This document shows positions 37,884 through 50,082 of a stretch of DNA of 64,000 bases, piece by piece. A program made the position numbers and the translations under genes. Positions within the stretch are counted from its first letter, which is position 1. Each line of letters opens with the position of its first letter. The stretch lies in the NCBI GenBank assembly GCA_963969345.1, contig OZ017770.1:1125246-1189245 (forward strand). Direction: 5' to 3'. This DNA comes from Turbatrix aceti (Eukaryota; Nematoda; Chromadorea; Rhabditida; Panagrolaimidae). Under the pieces are notes generated by a model that saw nothing but the letters and a program-made list of their open reading frames with translations, made no database searches and had not been told where the DNA came from.

Positions 37884-37914
<31 letters not shown>
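37883..37914 (+). repeat. (CA)n microsatellite
   Basis: An uninterrupted run of about 15 CA units downstream of the ACS-like gene. It is a simple repeat and is likely to vary in length. Confidence 0.95.
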
Positions 37915-37916
<2 letters not shown>

Positions 37917-40084
37917 GAGCAAAAACTTACGTATGCAGATGCCGGCACTCTTGATAACAAATACCTTCAAGACGTCCCAGTAAATGCAATCTGTGCAATT
38001 ATTAATTCATGAACCTTTTTGCGGACTCGTTGAATTTTCTGCCTTTAATTGATGCTGATGGATATTTTCAGTGAGAATATTTTCACAAAAAAATTTACGA
38101 TAGAAAAAAACAAAAGCATTTAACCGACGCTAAATAGGACTAAAGCCAAACAAAATTTTCATTTTAAGTAATTACCTGCGAGTCTATTTAGCGCAAAAAC
38201 CTTAATCGAGTCGCTGGACGACAGGTCAGTGTTTGCACCTGTCTAAAACATTTTTCAAAACCTTCACCGCGCGGTAAATCAGAAAATTGGATGGTAACAA
38301 GCTTGTATTTTTATTAAAATACCAACCAGCTAGCAGCCCTATTGTCTTACACCTACACTCAGGTGAAACCTTTGTTTGCAGCTAGAAATTTGTTCAAGAG
38401 TGTAACTGGAACTCCCTGACAATTTACATTTGTTGCAATTGAGGAGAAAAGAAAACATGAAATTGTAGCGCATCAATATCCAGCGGTAAACTGGCATTTT
38501 CTTTCTTGCCGGTATCCCTCGTTTCAATCTGTCGAGAACAGGGTTGAAAGAAAACCATCCATGATTTTTTATGCTCTCGTTTGCTACAAAAGGCAACAAC
38601 AACAAAGAAACAGATCCGACAGCCACCGACAAAAAATGATGGATAAATGTTTTGTGCATGTTTAATTACTGTCGTCTTCATTTAACCGAATAAAAATGAC
38701 CGCGAAACTGTCTGTCAGCGGTTGCGTACAAGTGAGCGAGCTTATTGAGCTTTGACAATTAATGATGTCTTCCATGTTGCAGGACAAGGGCATTCATGCA
38801 ATCGGGTAGGTATAGTCGCGTCTTTCTTAAACTGACAACCGGGTGTTGCGCAAGACAGTTTGACATTAAGCGGCGTACCTTTATACTACTCTCGACAACA
38901 AAAACAAGAAAGAGAGAGAGAAGAAATTTATATCTTGATCTCTGCTTTGGCAGCGCGTCGTTAGGTCATCAAGCATATGGCAACCTTACGAGTTCGAACC
39001 CTGGTTATATCTTTTATAGAAATTAAATACGCATTGACGCGGCATATAACAATATGCATTAGGCAAATCAAATTTTTTAGTCCAAAAAAGTTTAGTACGG
39101 TACCTTTGTTCTGTTAACCGGGAAAAACAAGAGAAAAAAACATGCCAAATAATATTAAAATCACCACCGACATCTTTGCCTTAAAAATGCTACGTTTGAG
39201 TAAAAAAATTGTCAGGCATTCTCTATTACACATAAAAAATGGCTTTTGTTAATAATGCACCACGTGAATAGATAACGTATTGACTCTGAATTGCGCTTGG
39301 CAATAGGTCAAGTTGCCCGCAGTTCATGTAACGATAAAAGTTGTCCCCCGGTCACTCAGACATCCAATTCACTTGTGTCATGACAATGCATGAGTTACCC
39401 TACCCCCCTCCTGTGTCGTCTTCATTGCTTCCGGGCCACTTGTCGTTTGCCCCCCTCTTCGCGACATATGGACGGGTTCCCGGACAACACCTTCGCGCAA
39501 TGGCCGGCAGCAAGCTTAATTTTCACACTGTCATTGTTACTTTCATCCCATATATTGATGGCTAGAGAGGAGAAAAGTATCGCCGAGTGAGTGAGCGTGT
39601 GTGCAAGCACATATGCGTGGATGACTGGTTATTGTTGTTGTCAGGCGTTGAAACTGTCTCCTCTATCTTCCCTTGGCTCTCTTCTTTTCCCAAAAACGGG
39701 TAGTACTTGCTATATTCATATCCAGCCTGGTACCACGGGGACTAATCCATGACAACGAATTTCTGCTCACTTTATCCCATTGTCTTAAGCGGGCTTTGTG
39801 TCCAAAAATCTCACTCTTCTTCACACGACAGTTTTCAAAATAACACTGTTAAAACACTCTGGTATACTGTAAGCCTGGAATTACGTCTTCCGATTTTCTC
39901 GAAAATGCAAGCTCACAAAAAACGCTTTAAGCACGCTATTAACGACGTTTTAATTGCCAATGCAACAGGTTGTCGTTCTTTGATTTGCCGTGTCAAATAA
40001 ACCAGATCCCAAAAACTGACCAAATAATTTGTTTGCCATTAAGAAAGACAAAGGGGCTGGTTGGCAAGAACCAAATTTACGATG

Positions 40085-40369
40085 CAAGCTTGTCCTGACC
40101 GTCCTAATAAAAAGACAATAAATGTTATTGCTGGAGAGTACATGATACCGCTATTCCACAAATTAGCCGGCAATATGTTGCCTTTTTTCCAATTTTTTAT
40201 GGACAGCCTTTATTGCAAAGATTGGCAACGGTGCATGTTCATAATTTTTTGGCAACTTGTATTTCCTTCTTCTGATAACGATGATGTGCCGGAATGGATG
40301 GGAGAAAAACTTACCACGCAATGCAGGCAAGCCTTGCTTCGAGCGGCTATTAAGGCAGTCGAGCACTAA
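40085..40369 (+). CDS. Hypothetical small ORF, weak support
   Basis: An open frame of about 95 codons from the first ATG. It has balanced amino-acid use, a hydrophobic middle (FFQFFMDSLY and FIIFWQLVF) and an amphipathic end (LTTQCRQALLRAAIKAVEH). I do not recognise it. It could be an exon of an unannotated gene or chance. No convincing splice partners or promoter are visible. Confidence 0.15.
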   Translation, partial: QACPDRPNKKTINVIAGEYMIPLFHKLAGNMLPFFQFFMDSLYCKDWQRCMFIIFWQLVFPSSDNDDVPEWMGEKLTTQCRQALLRAAIKAVEH

Positions 40370-41102
40370 ATATCTCACATAAATTGTTAATCAGCCATCT
40401 CTAAGAGTCGATAACGACCCGACAAGAGGAAAACGAGTCAGAACATGGTGGACATCTCGATAGCATGCAACACATCGCTTTTTGCCATTTTCTAAAACAG
40501 CCACTTCCGTAGTTGGCTGCCAGCACTCACTCACGAGGCGGGGCAAGTCGAAGCCGACGCCGTGCTCAAACTCCGCTCTCGTCTAACAGCCCGATGGATA
40601 AAAATACCGTAGTACTTAGAGACAGCTGTTGAACGTAGGTGTCTAGCGAAGGCACAAAATCTTCCGTCGGCCTGTTCGTCACCCTCACACGCTCATTGGA
40701 TCTAGGAGGGCGGCGGTGCGGCCGGGGAAAAAGGGGCAGGCGTTTCGTGGTGTGCCATATTTTTCGATGCCCTTCTTTTCTTTCTACCACTTCTACCCAG
40801 CGTTGTTCGACATAGGCTTCCTTGAATACACTTGGCCATTAAAAAATATATTACCTGAAGGTGATCCTGTTAATTCTTCCGAGATACGTGATCACGCGTT
40901 ACAGTAATACGGGCTAAACATAGTTTATTTTCTGTTTCAGTTAGCTCGTCTCTTCTTTTTTCATCCTCTTCGTCTCAGTCGTTGAGTTATTTTTATTGTC
41001 TCCCAAAATTGGTACCAAAAGCCAAAAATCTACTCATACACACTGTCGTCTAATTCAGAATTATTCTATCTTTCCGGATCTCTTCCGTTGGATTCAGGTG
41101 CA

Positions 41103-43216
41103 ATGATGCAGCCACCCCAGCGCATTTATCCTAACTTGAATGCCATGTCATCAAATTCGGGCAGATACTCACCTACCAATGCATATCGACGCCAAATGCA
41201 ATCGGTGCGTTTAAATAAGCTTGTTTTAGTTTCTAGTCTTAAAAAATACGTTTTTTTGAAATTAATTTGATCTGTATACATGACTTTTAACTGTTTAAAA
41301 ATGCGTATAACTAATTTATTGTTTAGTCTATAAACTCGTGATTATTTATCAGGAACAAAGCACTATTCATAAAAAAATTTGTCTTAGTTCAAGTTCATTA
41401 ATTATGGATAGTTCAAGTGTTAAAAGATTATAATTACCTTGAATTTCAATGACAAAAGACATTAAAAATCTGCACAGGAATTTGATACTTCCATATATCA
41501 AAAAAAGAACGCATAAGGTTAAGCAAGCTTCTATGGTGAAGTTCATTAATATTTACGGTCCCGTTCAATAATTCACAATCATTCATCACGAATTTATGCT
41601 TGATACTCCTTGCCAGATGTAACGGCTGAGGTTCTGTTTTGTATATCATAACTATCATTGTATGCGGCTAGTAGTCAGGCAATTTTCGTCAAAATCACAT
41701 GTTTTTGAGAGTCGAAACGCAGAAAAAAACGAAATTAAACTTTAAAATATATTCTAGACTCGATGAAAAATTAAGTGCTTTGGTTTTGACGTCAATTTTT
41801 TAGGGGAATGCATTGTTTGGCACAGTGGAAGATCCGTTCTTTCGGGCACAGGCTGCTTTAGCAGAAATGGACATCAAGAACGTGAATGTATCAGCTGCAT
41901 CTGTTTTACGACCACAGGATATGTTCTCGTAAGAATTTGTTTTCTGAGAATGTTACCTATTGTTGAACAGCGATCCCTTCAGGTATGGCTACCACGCGCA
42001 GTCACTTGCCTCAGGCGCCGGTGTCGACTTCGATCCAAGCACCATAGCCCCCAGTTCGTCTGCCATCCTTGACAGCTCTGCAAACGATTCGATGGCTTCG
42101 CTACAGCAAGTCATGGCCATGCAACAGCACTACCCACAACACCAATTTGCACAGTACCCTGCCATGGGGCCACCGTTTAACGCATCCGCGGCAGCCGCAG
42201 TTGTGAGTGCAAATGCCGCCGTGGCGGTGGCTTCGATGCCGAATAACGGAATGCAGAACCAGGTCATGCAGCGATATCCATTGGCTGCTCCGAGTGCAGG
42301 TATCGTTGACGTCCACACATTTTTAAGTCTGTTATGCTTTGTTTAGAAATGGTTGACGTTGATCCCCGAGAATTAGAACGCTTTGCTGAGCACTTTAAGC
42401 AGCGCCGCATCAAATTAGGAGTAACTCAGGCGGATGTCGGCAAGGCCCTGGCTCACCTGAAGATGCCAGGTGTCGGATCACTGAGCCAGTCAACTATCTG
42501 TCGCTTCGAAAGCCTCACTCTGTCGCACAACAATATGGTCGCGTTGAAACCAATTCTGCATTCCTGGCTTGAAAAGGTGATAGCTTCTTCGTCTTTTACG
42601 TGTTTACTCAATCACGTTTTTAGGCAGAGGAAGCAATGAAGAACAAAGATGTAAATGGAGACGCACAGGGAATACTGCCAAATACCGAAAAAAAGCGTAA
42701 ACGGACATCAATCGCAGCTCCCGAAAAACGCTTACTCGAAGACTATTTTCGGCAACAACCGCGTCCGACTGGTGATCGCATATCTGCCATTGCCGAAAAA
42801 CTGGACCTCAAGAAAAACGTTGTTCGTGTATGGTTTTGTAATCAACGTCAAAAGCAAAAACGGTAATGATTTTGTTTTCATGCAACTGTCCCATACTATG
42901 TTGTAGTAGTCGGTTTCGTGGTCAAAATCAAGGCACGACAAATGGAAACGTCACGACAACATCATCGACGCCGACGTCTACCTCGGCTAACAATTCGTCT
43001 TCCCTCAATGCTGCCGTGGCTGCCGCTAACGCTGCTGTCATGCAGCAGCAGCAACAAAACCAGCAACGGAGAGCCGGCAACGAAGGCGGTAATGCAGCTG
43101 TGACAGTAGCCAGCATGGCAGCCGTTGTCGGCAAGTGTCCAACCTTCGGCGACATTGGACTTGAAGGCGATCAATCGGTGAAAAACATTTCTGGGCTTGG
43201 ATTATTTTACTCGTGA
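41103..43216 (+). CDS. unc-86: POU-IV homeodomain transcription factor, UNC-86/BRN3 type
   Basis: Neuronal identity regulator of the POU4 class. Exon 1 (41103 to about 41204, [17 protein letters not shown]) is followed by a 0.6 kb intron. Then come an exon about 41804-41929 ([20 protein letters not shown]), an Ala/Gln-rich exon from about 41971, and the POU-specific domain ([39 protein letters not shown]). The POU homeodomain ([20 protein letters not shown] ... [13 protein letters not shown]) ends at about 42861. POU-IV residues are all in place. The last exon (from 42907) adds about 100 residues that are Thr/Ser/Ala/Gln-rich, ending at 43216. If the preceding intron is retained, the protein stops immediately after QKQKR. 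There is no other POU gene in the window. The length of the C-terminal tail is unusual for POU4 proteins. Confidence 0.93.
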
Positions 43217-43879
43217 TGTGAAACACTAATTTTATTTTTTTTATTATTTTTTTACGCTGTAAAGAAAAAAATGATCCAAAGGATAACACTATGTATTGGT
43301 CGCAAAAACACGTGAAATCCACTGATGAGCAAGAAAATGAAATGAAAATTATCGCGTTACAGAATGACACTTGGTCTTTTTAAAACATCCTTGCGTGCTT
43401 AGTGCGATGTGTGCGTTTTGGCGTGTGACATCGCAGGTCTTCGACGAACGCATCCGTTACCTTCTGTGGCACACCATCAAAAGCCAAAAAGGCAACACAG
43501 CAACATCTCATGAAAAATTAACGAGTTGTGTGCATGTCGCCTGTCGTCTACCGTTTTCGTTTGGGCCTCTGCTTTTGACATCAAGCAATAGCTTTAGCAA
43601 GCCAACTGCCTGACCTATTGCTTCCACATTCGGGGCGAACAATATCATGGACAATTTTTTTAACACTGGGAAAAAGGTAGTTAGTGATAAATTTTTGGTA
43701 GCAAAAATTTGCGATTTACTACAGCTACTGTTGGGAATGCGTAAAAATGGGTGTGCTGACGGAAGGCTGCTGAATACTAGGCGTTGTAAATGCTGATAAC
43801 AGAAGATAAGCAGAAATACGTTATTTAGCACACAACAAGGGTGAGGTACATTCCAGTTCCATCGACAGTAGCGTACGAG
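43217..43879. other. Intergenic region
   Basis: 3' UTR of the POU gene and promoter of the mucin-like gene on the same strand. No further feature is seen. Confidence 0.4.
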
Positions 43880-45391
43880 ATGAAGTGGAAACGGATTTTG
43901 TGGATTTTGTTGCTGGCTTCGGTATTATGTGTATTTGGTGAAGGTGAAAATTCGACATCTTCAACGACAGAAGAACCGACATCGTCTAGTCAAACGTCTG
44001 AATCAGAATCAATATCAACAACCCAAGCAGCAGACACAACAACATCGGTAACGGAAGATTCAACGTCAACAGTTTCTGAAACGTCAGATACAGCAGCGTC
44101 AGCAGCTTCAACTCCATCGGAGGAGACATCAGGAACATCAATTTCGGCAGAGCCCACGTCGTCAACGCCAGAGTCATCCATTTCACCGGTATCCACCGAA
44201 ACAGGAGGTCCTACGTCCGAAGAACCATCGACAAATGAAGGATCGACGGCGCCAACAACGACAGCAACAACAACCCCTTCGCCTGCGTACGAAGAATTTG
44301 ACGTCGATTGCGATAATGGATTCTGTACTTACACCTTTATTGCCCCGCAGTTTAACGTTACGTCATTGGACAATGACAGCTTAACAATTAAAGATGACGA
44401 GATTGAGTTCGGCCATCTGAACGAAGTGATTAACAATACATTCAACGCATTTTTAAATTCTTCAGGTTATTTACAATACGAAGAGTTAGAACCACTTATT
44501 GAACAACTTGAAGAGTAGGTCAGATAAATTTGTTTTGTTTTTCATAAGTTTTTCAGGGCAATTGATCTGCTAAACAATAAATCCAACGAAATTTTACCTA
44601 CTGTTCAAAACACCTCAAGCGTCATTGACAATATTTGGAACTCTTTGAACTATTCTCAAAATGCTGTATTCAAAAACTTTTGTTACTACCAACAATGCGC
44701 TGCTCTGAGTAAAAAATTTATGTCTAACATTTGATTTTAGAACTTGTGTTTCAGAAACGACAACTGCTGCTCCGACCACTCCAACTCCACCTTGCTTTGC
44801 AACTACTGGATATTGTAGCACAAACTTAACTTGGAATAATGGTCAATTGTTAAATGGTCAATGCGCCAATGGAGGTTACGCATGTAGTTGTCCAGGAAGT
44901 CTTGATGGCAACAACAATTGCCAAAAAGGTATCTACCATAATTTATCTAGTTTATCATTGTAATATTTCAACCTCAATTTTCAGTTGGATGCTATTCTAA
45001 TTTATACACCGCACCAAACGGCACGGTACCCGGGCCTTTGTGGTCACCCAATTACCTTGGCAATTCATCTAATGCACAACCGTACGCTGCATCGCAAACT
45101 TGTTTATACTCGTTTTCGTCAGCCAAAAGACTAAATGTGACTGCAAATTATTTCAATCTAAGCCGAGGTGCTTCACTAATCTTTAATGGAATTCCGTAAG
45201 TTTACGCTTTATTCTGATTAAACTGATGAAGACGTTTCAGACTTCCTGTGATCGCCCCCAATCTTCTAAACAATATGTTAAAAGAAATTTTAGGGACAAA
45301 CACTACGACTTTGAACGTTCGATTTGTGTCAGGTTCAAGCAGCCCTACGGCTGCAAATTATTACGATTTTAACATCGAACAGTTGCCTTAG
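43880..45391 (+). CDS. Secreted mucin-like protein with CUB-like domain
   Basis: I do not recognise an orthologue. The ATG at 43880 starts a signal peptide (KWKRILWILLLASVLCVFGE). A stretch of about 120 residues rich in Ser, Thr, Glu and Pro follows, typical of dense O-glycosylation. The first exon ends near 44513. Later exons carry many N-glycosylation sequons (NNT, NSS, NYS) and a helical part. A Cys-rich, EGF-like stretch comes next (CFATTGYCSTNLTW ... CSCPGSLDGNNNC). The final part resembles a CUB-like fold (GPLWSPNYLGNSSNAQPY, then QTCLYSFSSA) and stops at 45391. It is likely a secreted or cuticle/intestine surface glycoprotein. CUB-like proteins are often innate-immunity effectors in nematodes, which is only a suggestion here. 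Five exons, each junction in frame. Confidence 0.7.
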
Positions 45392-46030
45392 TTGTTTCAT
45401 AATACTGCAAAGGTGAAAAAAGTCATGGATTTAAATAATGTTTGCATGTTATTTTAAAGATCACGAGCATAAAAAATAGTGTCGAATGATGCAAATGAAA
45501 ATAGGAGCTGCTTTGCATGAATGTGTACATAATGTTACTTTTTTTGTCCGTGCCGTCGACGGTATAAGAAACCTGCGGGACAAAGAAAGCATTGCAAAGC
45601 TGAGGGCAGCGGCACGCCGCAAGGCTTCCCACTCGGTTTTTTTTCTCCCCCTCGTTTCTATCGACGCTGCGTTGGCATGCGCTTTAACCAGTTAACTAAC
45701 TTTTTTTCTTAATGCTGAGTTGCCGCGCGGCTTTTTTTCTTTGGCTTCGCATTATTTTGATCATTTGTGAAATTTGCATGTACTCATTTTGCCGAACAAA
45801 AAATGGCTTTCTAATGTAGTCCAAAAGTTGACGTTTATAATCGATTTCCATTTGTGTCAAGCGTGCCGTTTCCGGCGGCTGTGCTCAATAAAAAAACTCG
45901 TATGCAAGTATTGATTTCTAGCATCTTCTGTCGAAGTTAGATAGGCATTTTCAATTGGCGTGTTTTTTGATGAAAAAAATATTTTTATACAACAAAGTTA
46001 ACCCTATTTGTAGTCGTACTTCAGGGCAGG
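45392..46030. other. Intergenic region
   Basis: AT-rich spacer between two plus-strand genes. A GTACTTCAG acceptor-like sequence lies just before the downstream ATG (near 46022). No other feature is seen. Confidence 0.4.
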
Positions 46031-48221
46031 ATGATGACGATGGACGCCGTAGGTGCAGGAACCAGCGATGGAAGAACGGTTCACGTATTGGGCCGGGATA
46101 TTCCACGAGACCTCTTTATGGCCCGTCTCTTCTACCTGCTTTACTTTGCAAGTTTCGGAAGTCTGTTTCCCCTTCTTGCCGTGTACTTCAAACAACTTGG
46201 AATGACTGCCGCGCAAACAGGTGTTTTGCTGGGTTGCAGGCCGCTTGTTGAATTTGTTGCCGGGCCTTTTTGGGGTGTATTTGCGGAACGCTTTCGTAAA
46301 GGTAAAAAAGCAGTGACGTTTCAAAAATATAAAACTAACAATTTTAGGAAAAGTTCTCTTGCTTTTCGCACTAGGTGCTTTGATTATATCTACGCTTGCC
46401 ATCGGTTTTGTACAGCCGGTAACACCGTACTGCGTGGTTCTGGACAAGAACGACACTGGAGGGGAGTGCAAGCTTTTAGTTCCTGCCGATGAAGTAGTCC
46501 GTGGCGGTGCCTTAGGTTACCTGAAAGAAGCGACTGGTTTTGGTCGCCGTAAACGTGACACGGCTAACAGTAAGCTATTTTATTTCTGAAACTATTTTAT
46601 CTTAAAAATGTGAATTTTTATAGAAATCATTGATACGATTATTGATTTGTCGACGTACGACCGAAACGAAGATGTCGTTGCCGGACTGGCTCCTGAGTAC
46701 ATCACCAAGGAAAAAGTGAGTTACCAAGGAGCAAAATGGAAATCAAATATATTTTTGCAGGTTTGTAACTACGATGAAGAAATTTATGGAGTGCTCGTTA
46801 GCCCTCCTCATAGCACCAGGGTCTACCGCGAACCGGCAGTACAACAAGCATTCATGCTTCTTCTGATACTCATAGTGCTGGGTGAGTTCTTCAGCTCGCC
46901 GGCACTACCTTTAGCTGACGGATGTACACTCAACTTGGTCGCAGACACACCTCGAGAATTTGGGCGCATTCGACTTTTTGGCTCAATTGGCTGGGGTTTG
47001 GCCATGTTCGTTGTCGGCATTGGTCTGGATTACTCAGACACTTTCCGAAACCATCCATGCCCGACTAAAAACACGACAGAAAAAAACTATATTCTGAACT
47101 TTGTAACATGCACAATCCTGACTGGAACGTCAATGCTCATCGCTACACAATTCCGATTTGGACAAGAACACGAACAGCATCGCCCAGACGCAGTTGGAGG
47201 ACTGGTCATGGATACACGCATTGATGAGGTCGATCCTGCCATTGCGGAAAAAGCTCGTGGAAAGCAGTTGCGTACAAACGAAGCAAGAGAACAAAATCAA
47301 TGGCGAGCTGTACTCAAAGCAATGATGAACATCCACTTCATGCTCTACCTCTTAGGGGTTCTGAGCGTTGGTTTCGGTGCCGGCAATGTTTTCGCCTTTT
47401 TGTTCTGGTTCTTACAGGTAAGACACTCCCTATATCAAAGTTTTGCTGACCAAACATTTAGGATCTGGGAGGTTCACCCGTGCTTTTCGGCATAGCATCG
47501 GTAGTTAACCACGCTGCCGAGATCACAACATTTTTCTACACATTCCAAATCATCAACAAATATGGATATGTTAAGGTAACCTTGCTGAATTTTTATCACA
47601 ATTGACAAAAAAATATTACAGACTATGTACATGTGCCTGGGAGCCAATGTTATTCGTTTCATGCTGATCAGCTTTTTGTCAAACCCTTGGATGATCCTCC
47701 CCCTGCAAGCCGTTCAAGGCTGCGTGTTGGCAATTGTCTGGGCTACAGCAACGTCTTATGTCTCTCTTGTATCGCCGCCCAACCTCAAACCTCAGAGCCA
47801 GCAGATTCTGCTAGTTCTATACCACGGTGTAGGCCGTGGCTGCGGTGCCATGATCGGAGGCCTAATAATTTCTTACTGGGGGGTCAGAACTATGTTTGGA
47901 CTGCTGGCATTCATCACTGCGCTCGTGCTTGCGGCAAACTACGGGGTTAATCGTATGCTCAAGTATGACGGCATCAAGTACAGCCATAACCTTGATGACG
48001 ATGACTTTGATATGTTTGGAGGTAATTAGTTTTGCATTTGCACAAAAAAATTTTAACTAATTATCATTACAGCCCCGCAAGGCCTGCCAATGGGCAATGC
48101 AGAAAGCAAAATCACAGACGCATTTAATCAAACCAGCGTTGTCAACTCTAACTACGGAACCATCGGTCCTGATCCGCAAGATGACGCTTACGATCGATAC
48201 GTCAGCAATCCCCATGAGTAA
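46031..48221 (+). CDS. Major facilitator superfamily transporter, MFSD6-like
   Basis: Twelve-helix membrane transporter of the MFS_1-like/MFSD6 group; the substrate is unknown. Seven exons can be joined, starting 46031-about 46301 and ending about 48073-48221. TM1 follows a short N-terminus (LFMARLFYLLYFASFGSLFP), and GMTAAQTGVLLGCRPLVEF gives the family signature between TM1 and TM2. A long extracellular loop with RRKRD lies between TM3 and TM4 (about 46450-46840). Then come LADGCTLNLVADTPREFGRI, typical of MFSD6, and LFGSIGWGLAMFVVGIGL. A cytoplasmic loop follows, then the second half (PVLFGIASVVNHAAEI, LPLQAVQGCVLAIVWATATS, LYHGVGRGCGAMIGGL). The tail is acidic and Asn/Asp-rich. Start: the first ATG after an acceptor. 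Confidence 0.88.
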
Positions 48222-48637
48222 CAGATAACAGAAATCTAGTGCATCCGGTTCCAAAAAAAAGTACTTCAAACTGTTAGTATACAGAAAAAAATAATGCTAG
48301 AACTGACACCTAATCTTCACTTCTTCGCCGCGCCACACACACTAAACATTAAAAAAGCTCTTTTTTTAAACAATTGTCTCTCATATTAGAATTATTTTTA
48401 TTAAGAATTAATAACATTACAGAGTTTTAAAGATTATGCAATAAATACGAATTGTGTGGTTTACTTGTAACACCTATTTTGTTGTGTTCATTACGGAAAA
48501 CAAACTGATACAGCAGCGTAATACGTAGAAACCGAGTAAAAAAATATTCCAAATGATAAAAACAGATCAGATAAAAAAACTGATTACAAAACAAGTTTTC
48601 AACTGGAATGGTTAGAAACAGAAACGTGGTGGTACAG
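48222..48637. other. Convergent 3' region, MFS gene and mrg-1
   Basis: About 0.4 kb holding the 3' UTRs of both genes. No gene is seen. Confidence 0.5.
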
Positions 48638-50082
48638 TTAGGGAGACTCTTCTTCAAACGGTTCGTAGTCGAGATCGGGGTCGAAAAGTTCGTCTTTTTG
48701 TTCATCGATGTACTTTGCCAATGGTTCGGCAATAGTGACAAGCTCGTCGTGAATAATGAGTGCTCCGGGATCGTTAATTGCTGTTCGAGGGACGACAATG
48801 TTTGAGAATTCGAACAAGAATCGCACGAGATGACAGAAACCGTAAACCGTCGTCAGATCGGGTTCCGGATCCGGCTCTGCAACTTGCGGAGTTGGAATCG
48901 ACGACTTCCGGTTTGAAGCTGAACGACGAGGTCGGACCTTGCGTGTTCCACCGGCTTCGCGCACATCACGCAGATGGGGAAGGGTTTCTCGCTCGGTTCG
49001 GTTTGTATCATCGTCGGTCACCGGTGTTGGGACACGAACGACGTGATCCCTCGACGGATACGGTTCAACCAACGGCAGCCCGAGATCTTCACGCTGCTCG
49101 TTGACCAACGTGTAGTAAGATGAGACTTCTGTTTCCAGAAGCAGAAAGTCATGGGCCACGTCAGTGAACATAGCTTTCAGCATCTGAAGATTGCCTTCGA
49201 TTCTTTCTTTTTCATAAGGATCGTCGGGGTAAATTTTGGGATCTTCCGGCAGCTGCTCGATAAACTACAAATATGAAATTAATGTTACACGTTGTTTTAA
49301 TTGTACAACAAACCTGAGCAATGATATCCTTAATTGTAATGCGAGCCGGGAGCTTGACAATTTTTTTGGCATCGCACGCAGCAATATCTGCAAGAATGAA
49401 CTGCTCGAGGTTGGTCGAAAGCTGCAGTGGCCTGAATTTTGGACGAGCGTACATTGATTTGGCCTTGTTGGTTGCTACTGGTTTTTCAAACGCTACGGGG
49501 AACTCTTGATTCTCTTCGGCATTTGCGTCCGTGCGCTTGGGTTCTTGCCTCTTGCGTCGAATGTCATCGCGCTTGCCCTTGAGTTGCTTCTGACGTTTTT
49601 TAGCCACAGCAATTGCTTTCTAAAAATTGTATATTTTTAATAAAACATTTTTACTATAATCAATAATGACAGGACACTGTACTTACTGTGGCCATGGCAA
49701 CGTTGGCATCAGTACGTTCGATGAAACGGGTCATGGCAACGGAGTGCGATAGAACTTCGTCGTAACGTGAGTTCCAACCCTAAAATTAGTAGTCATATGC
49801 AACTTTGAAAAGTTGTCAACAACAAAAACATACGTTGTAATGAACAGTGTACAAGGGATGTCCGTGTTCATCCTGGGCCACACTGATGATCTTGGCCTCG
49901 TAGAAGAACGAATCAGTGTGACGGCAAAGAACGAGCATTCCAGATTTTATGTCAGTAAACTGGAAGTTTTGAATGGCGTTTACGAGGTTGTCTTCGAGGT
50001 CGGCTGGATCTTCTGTAGAAGGCCGAGCAGGAGCAGCTTCTTCAGCCGGCTTCTGCGATTTTCGAGCTTTTGTCTTTGACAT
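48638..50082 (-). CDS. mrg-1: MRG15/MORF4L1-type chromatin protein (chromo barrel + MRG domain)
   Basis: Reader of methylated H3K36 that works in histone acetyltransferase and deacetylase complexes; in Caenorhabditis mrg-1 protects germline chromatin state. The ATG at 50082 starts MSKTKARKSQKPAEEAAPAR. The chromo barrel reads SGMLVLCRHTDSFFYEAKII and HPLYTVHYNGWNSRYDEVL. A basic linker (KKRQKQLKGKRDDIRRKRQ) follows. The MRG domain begins KIVKLPARITIKDIIAQFIE and ends near TVYGFCHLVRFLFEFSNIVV. Between MRG helices lies a long polar insertion from about 49080 to 48850 (EPYPSRDHVVRV ... TRKVRPRRSASNRKSS) rich in Arg, Thr and Pro. The stop is at 48638. Four exons. The ~120 nt intron behind GHPLYTVHYN lacks stops in part, but splicing gives NGWNSRYDE, the usual family sequence. 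Confidence 0.9.

Larger units (their letters stand above)
37716..41102. other. Long intergenic region upstream of the unc-86-type gene
   Basis: About 3.4 kb without a firm gene. It contains a (CA)n microsatellite (listed), a GA-rich run near 38900-38925, and a CpG-richer part at 39340-39560 and 40500-40750 that may be promoter sequence for the POU gene. A 40061-40369 frame is listed separately. A tRNA-like B-box near 38988 has no foldable tRNA around it. Confidence 0.45.

Noticed and set aside
37870..38012. Possible extra exon of the ACS-like gene after the CA repeat
   Set aside because: The frame runs through the simple repeat and no acceptor fits the phase of the last coding exon; it shows none of the missing ACSS motifs.
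38955..39005. tRNA-like B-box (GAGTTCGAACCC)
   Set aside because: The flanking bases cannot form the T stem, and no acceptor, D or anticodon stems can be drawn around it.
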